Source of the DNA: Rubrivivax sp.
Lineage (GTDB): Bacteria; Pseudomonadota; Gammaproteobacteria; Burkholderiales; Burkholderiaceae
Length of the DNA stretch: 8,739 bases
Assembly: GCA_004211235.1 (NCBI GenBank)
Contig: SEEY01000125.1
Span: 1-8,739, forward strand
Reading direction: 5' to 3'
Shown here: positions 6,949-8,739 of the stretch, piece after piece
Position numbering within the stretch: the stretch's first letter is position 1
How the letters are laid out: the number at the start of each line of letters is the position of its first letter
Made by a program: the position numbers and the translations under genes
Notes under the pieces: model-generated
The model's database searches: none
What the model was told of the DNA's origin: nothing
Seen by the model: only the letters and a program-made list of their open reading frames with translations

Positions 6949-8019
6949 TCAGTAGTTCAACGGAAGGTTGATGCGCTTGCCGTCCCGCGCGCTCATGTAC
7001 ATCGCGATCAGCAGTTCCAGCGACTTCAACCCTTCACGGCCATCGGTCTCGGCCTGCACCTCGCCACGCAGCGTGCTGATGACGTTGTCGTAGTAAGCCG
7101 GGTGGCCCAGGCCGTAGACCGACGTCGTCTGGTAGCTCGCATCCGCCACCTGCGCATCCATGTCGTGCGCAACGTCGAACTCCCAGTGCTTGATCTCGTT
7201 GACGGCCAGGCCGCCGATGCGCGCGGTGCCCTTTTCGCCCAGCAGCGTGATCGAGCCCTCCAGGTTCTTCGGATAGGTGAGCATGCTGACGTTGACAGTG
7301 CCCATCGCACCGTTGCGCCACTTCAGCGCGGCCACGCCGGTGTCCTCGACCTCAATGTTGCGCGCCAGCGTGCCGGTGTAGGCCATGACGCTTTCGACCG
7401 GGCCGACGATCCAGTCGAGCAGGTCGATGTAGTGGCTGGCCTGGTTCATGAACGCGCCGCCGTCGAACTCCCAGGTGCCGCGCCAGTCGGCGCTGTCGTA
7501 GTAGGCCTGCGGCCGGGTCCAGAACACGTTGACCGCGACGTTGTAGATGCGTCCGAAGCGGCCCTCGGCCACCGCGCGCTTGAGCAGCTGCAGCGTCGAG
7601 TTGCGGCGGTTCTGCTTGACGACGAACAGGCGCACGCCGGCGTCGTCGCAGGCCTTCACCATCGCCAGCCCGTCCTGCCAGCGTGTCGCCATGGGCTTCT
7701 CCGTCACCACGTCCAGGCCGGCCGCCGCGGCCTCGATGGCCTGGCGGGGATGCAGGCCGCTGGGGGTCGTCAGCACGACGCAGTCGATGCGCAATTCGTC
7801 CTTGACGGCGAGCAGATCGGTCAGGTTCGTGAAGCCGCGTGCACCGGTGCTCTCCACCGCCGCCTGCAGCGCGGCCGGCGCGATGTCGCACACGGCCACC
7901 AGCTCCGCACGTTCGGCGTGGCGCCTGATGGCCTCGATGTGGTTCTGGGCGATGCGGCCGCAGCCGATCAGCGCGAAACGGACCTTGCGACCCTGGACGG
8001 GCAGGCGAGAGGTGGGCAT
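6949..8019 (-). CDS. wbpB: UDP-N-acetylglucosaminuronate 3-dehydrogenase (WbpB/WlbA-like, Gfo/Idh/MocA family)
   Basis: A cytosolic NAD-dependent oxidoreductase that should oxidise C3 of UDP-GlcNAcA for transamination by WbpE. The ATG at 8019 gives 356 aa; an in-frame TTG at 8025 would add two residues. Numbering from that TTG, the Rossmann motif GCGRIA is at 21-26, with VCDIAP ending the second strand. The family EKP motif is at 109-111 and the substrate-domain block [17 protein letters not shown] contains His198. From memory the sequence is closer to Bordetella WlbA than to the shorter, divergent Pseudomonas WbpB, so wlbA is an equally fair symbol. In characterised systems, WbpB-type enzymes can recycle bound NADH with 2-oxoglutarate released by WbpE; whether this one does cannot be read here. 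It lies 31 bases downstream of lysA and 2 bases upstream of wbpD. No strong ribosome binding site is visible. Confidence 0.9.
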   Translation of the reverse strand: MPTSRLPVQGRKVRFALIGCGRIAQNHIEAIRRHAERAELVAVCDIAPAALQAAVESTGARGFTNLTDLLAVKDELRIDCVVLTTPSGLHPRQAIEAAAAGLDVVTEKPMATRWQDGLAMVKACDDAGVRLFVVKQNRRNSTLQLLKRAVAEGRFGRIYNVAVNVFWTRPQAYYDSADWRGTWEFDGGAFMNQASHYIDLLDWIVGPVESVMAYTGTLARNIEVEDTGVAALKWRNGAMGTVNVSMLTYPKNLEGSITLLGEKGTARIGGLAVNEIKHWEFDVAHDMDAQVADASYQTTSVYGLGHPAYYDNVISTLRGEVQAETDGREGLKSLELLIAMYMSARDGKRINLPLNY

Positions 8020-8027
8020 GGGCAATT

Positions 8028-8045
8028 CGGGGAAATCGATCCCCG
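8028..8045. repeat. Hairpin between lysA and wbpB
   Basis: CGGGGA (8028-8033) pairs exactly with TCCCCG (8040-8045) around a 6-base loop. It fills most of the 31-base gap and ends 8 bases before the wbpB ATG on the minus strand, where the ribosome binding site would lie. No T-run follows. It may modulate translation or processing at the junction; a terminator seems unlikely. Confidence 0.45.
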
Positions 8046-8050
8046 GATTG

Positions 8051-8739
8051 TCAGACCTCCAGCGAGAGAAGTTCTTCGACTGTCTGGCGTCGGCGGATCA
8101 GCCGGCTCGCATCGCCATCCACCAGCACCTCGGCGGCCAGCGGCCGGCTGTTGTAGTTGCTGGACATCGAGGCACCGTAGGCCCCGGCATCGTGGATGAC
8201 GAGCAGGTCGCCCACGTGCGCCTCGGGCAGCTCGCGGGTCAGCACCTCGCCGCCAGCGGCCTGCGTGAAGACGTCACCCGACTCGCACAGCGGCCCGGCC
8301 ACGACCGACTCGCGCAGCGGCCGCGCGACGCCGTCCTTCGCCAGCAGCGTCATCGCATGGAAGCTGCCGTACATGGCCGGCCGCATCAGCTCGTTGAAGC
8401 CGGCATCCACCAGCACGAAGCGATTGGCGCCGGCGTTCTTCACCGCCCTCACCTCGGCCAGCAGCACGGCACTTTCGGCGACGAGGTAGCGGCCCGGCTC
8501 CAGCTCCAGCGTCAGCGCGTGGCCCACCAGCGCCTCGGCTTCGCGGCGCGCCTTGTCCCACAGGCCGAAGTAGTGGTCGACATCGATGCCGGCGTCGCCC
8601 TCACGGTAGGGAATCGACAGGCCGCCGCCGGCCGAGATGGCATGCAGGTCGTGGCCCGCTTCGACCGTCTGCTTCACCAGGCCGACCATGGCCTCGCCGA
8701 CCTGGGCCAGGTGACCGTAGTCCACGCCCGAGCCGATGT
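8051..8739 (-). CDS. lysA: Diaminopimelate decarboxylase, C-terminal part (5' end outside the window)
   Basis: About 228 residues are visible, roughly the second half of a protein normally 415-460 long; the frame is open at the right edge. The first visible residues read IGSGVDYGHL, the usual HIGSG(V)D block of the alanine-racemase-like PLP barrel, so the GTG at 8725 is internal. Further landmarks are the glycine-rich SAGGGLSIPY and LELEPGRYLV (substrate/phosphate contacts). VDAGFNELMRPAMYGS, the active-site cysteine block GPLCESGDVFT and GAYGASMSSNYNSRP follow. The end, LIRRRQTVEELLSLEV, closely resembles the E. coli LysA C-terminus. The enzyme converts meso-diaminopimelate to lysine and CO2. 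The gene heads directly into the wbpB-wbpD-wbpE operon, which is not its usual metabolic company. A recruited paralogue acting on another amino acid is possible but not shown. Confidence 0.9.
   Translation of the reverse strand, partial: IGSGVDYGHLAQVGEAMVGLVKQTVEAGHDLHAISAGGGLSIPYREGDAGIDVDHYFGLWDKARREAEALVGHALTLELEPGRYLVAESAVLLAEVRAVKNAGANRFVLVDAGFNELMRPAMYGSFHAMTLLAKDGVARPLRESVVAGPLCESGDVFTQAAGGEVLTRELPEAHVGDLLVIHDAGAYGASMSSNYNSRPLAAEVLVDGDASRLIRRRQTVEELLSLEV

Noticed and set aside
7102..8199. Plus-strand open frame of 365 codons opposite wbpB and lysA
   Set aside because: It spans the antisense of two real genes and their junction, which a real gene would not be expected to do; its composition is typical of a shadow frame.

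Overview
The window is high-GC bacterial DNA with dense coding and codon use that suggests a betaproteobacterium. The AhpC/AhpF sequences, the polysaccharide-sugar genes and the HD-GYP-like protein all resemble Burkholderiales proteins as I remember them (Rubrivivax/Leptothrix/Roseateles-type). That placement is inference, because no rRNA or other marker gene is present.

Layout. Bases 1-1385 carry two plus-strand genes: a 5'-truncated RarD-type EamA transporter, and a small exported His-rich protein of unknown function. Everything from 1407 to the right edge is on the minus strand. Read in transcription order (right to left) it contains: the C-terminal part of a diaminopimelate decarboxylase (lysA); three tightly packed nucleotide-sugar genes (wbpB/wlbA, wbpD/wlbB, wbpE/wlbC); a roughly 220-base gap; a degenerate HD-GYP protein; and the peroxide-defence pair ahpC then ahpF.

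How the genes work together. WbpB, WbpE and WbpD are consecutive enzymes: C3 oxidation, C3 transamination and N-acetylation. They turn UDP-GlcNAcA into UDP-2,3-diacetamido-2,3-dideoxy-glucuronate, a precursor for O-antigen or exopolysaccharide. The gene order matches the wlbABC order of Bordetella. The UDP-GlcNAc 6-dehydrogenase and the C2 epimerase of the full pathway are not in the window. AhpF (NADH-dependent flavoprotein) re-reduces AhpC (2-Cys peroxiredoxin). The two genes are separated by 137 bases holding two perfect hairpins, which would fit higher output of AhpC than AhpF. The ahpC promoter region is an AT-rich island with a dyad and an OxyR-like half-site.

No mobile element, CRISPR array, tRNA or rRNA was seen. 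The most unusual items are the HD-GYP-like protein that has lost the HD dyad, the hairpin arrangement between ahpC and ahpF, and an E. coli-type lysA at the head of a sugar-nucleotide operon. Nothing here is clearly a new system.
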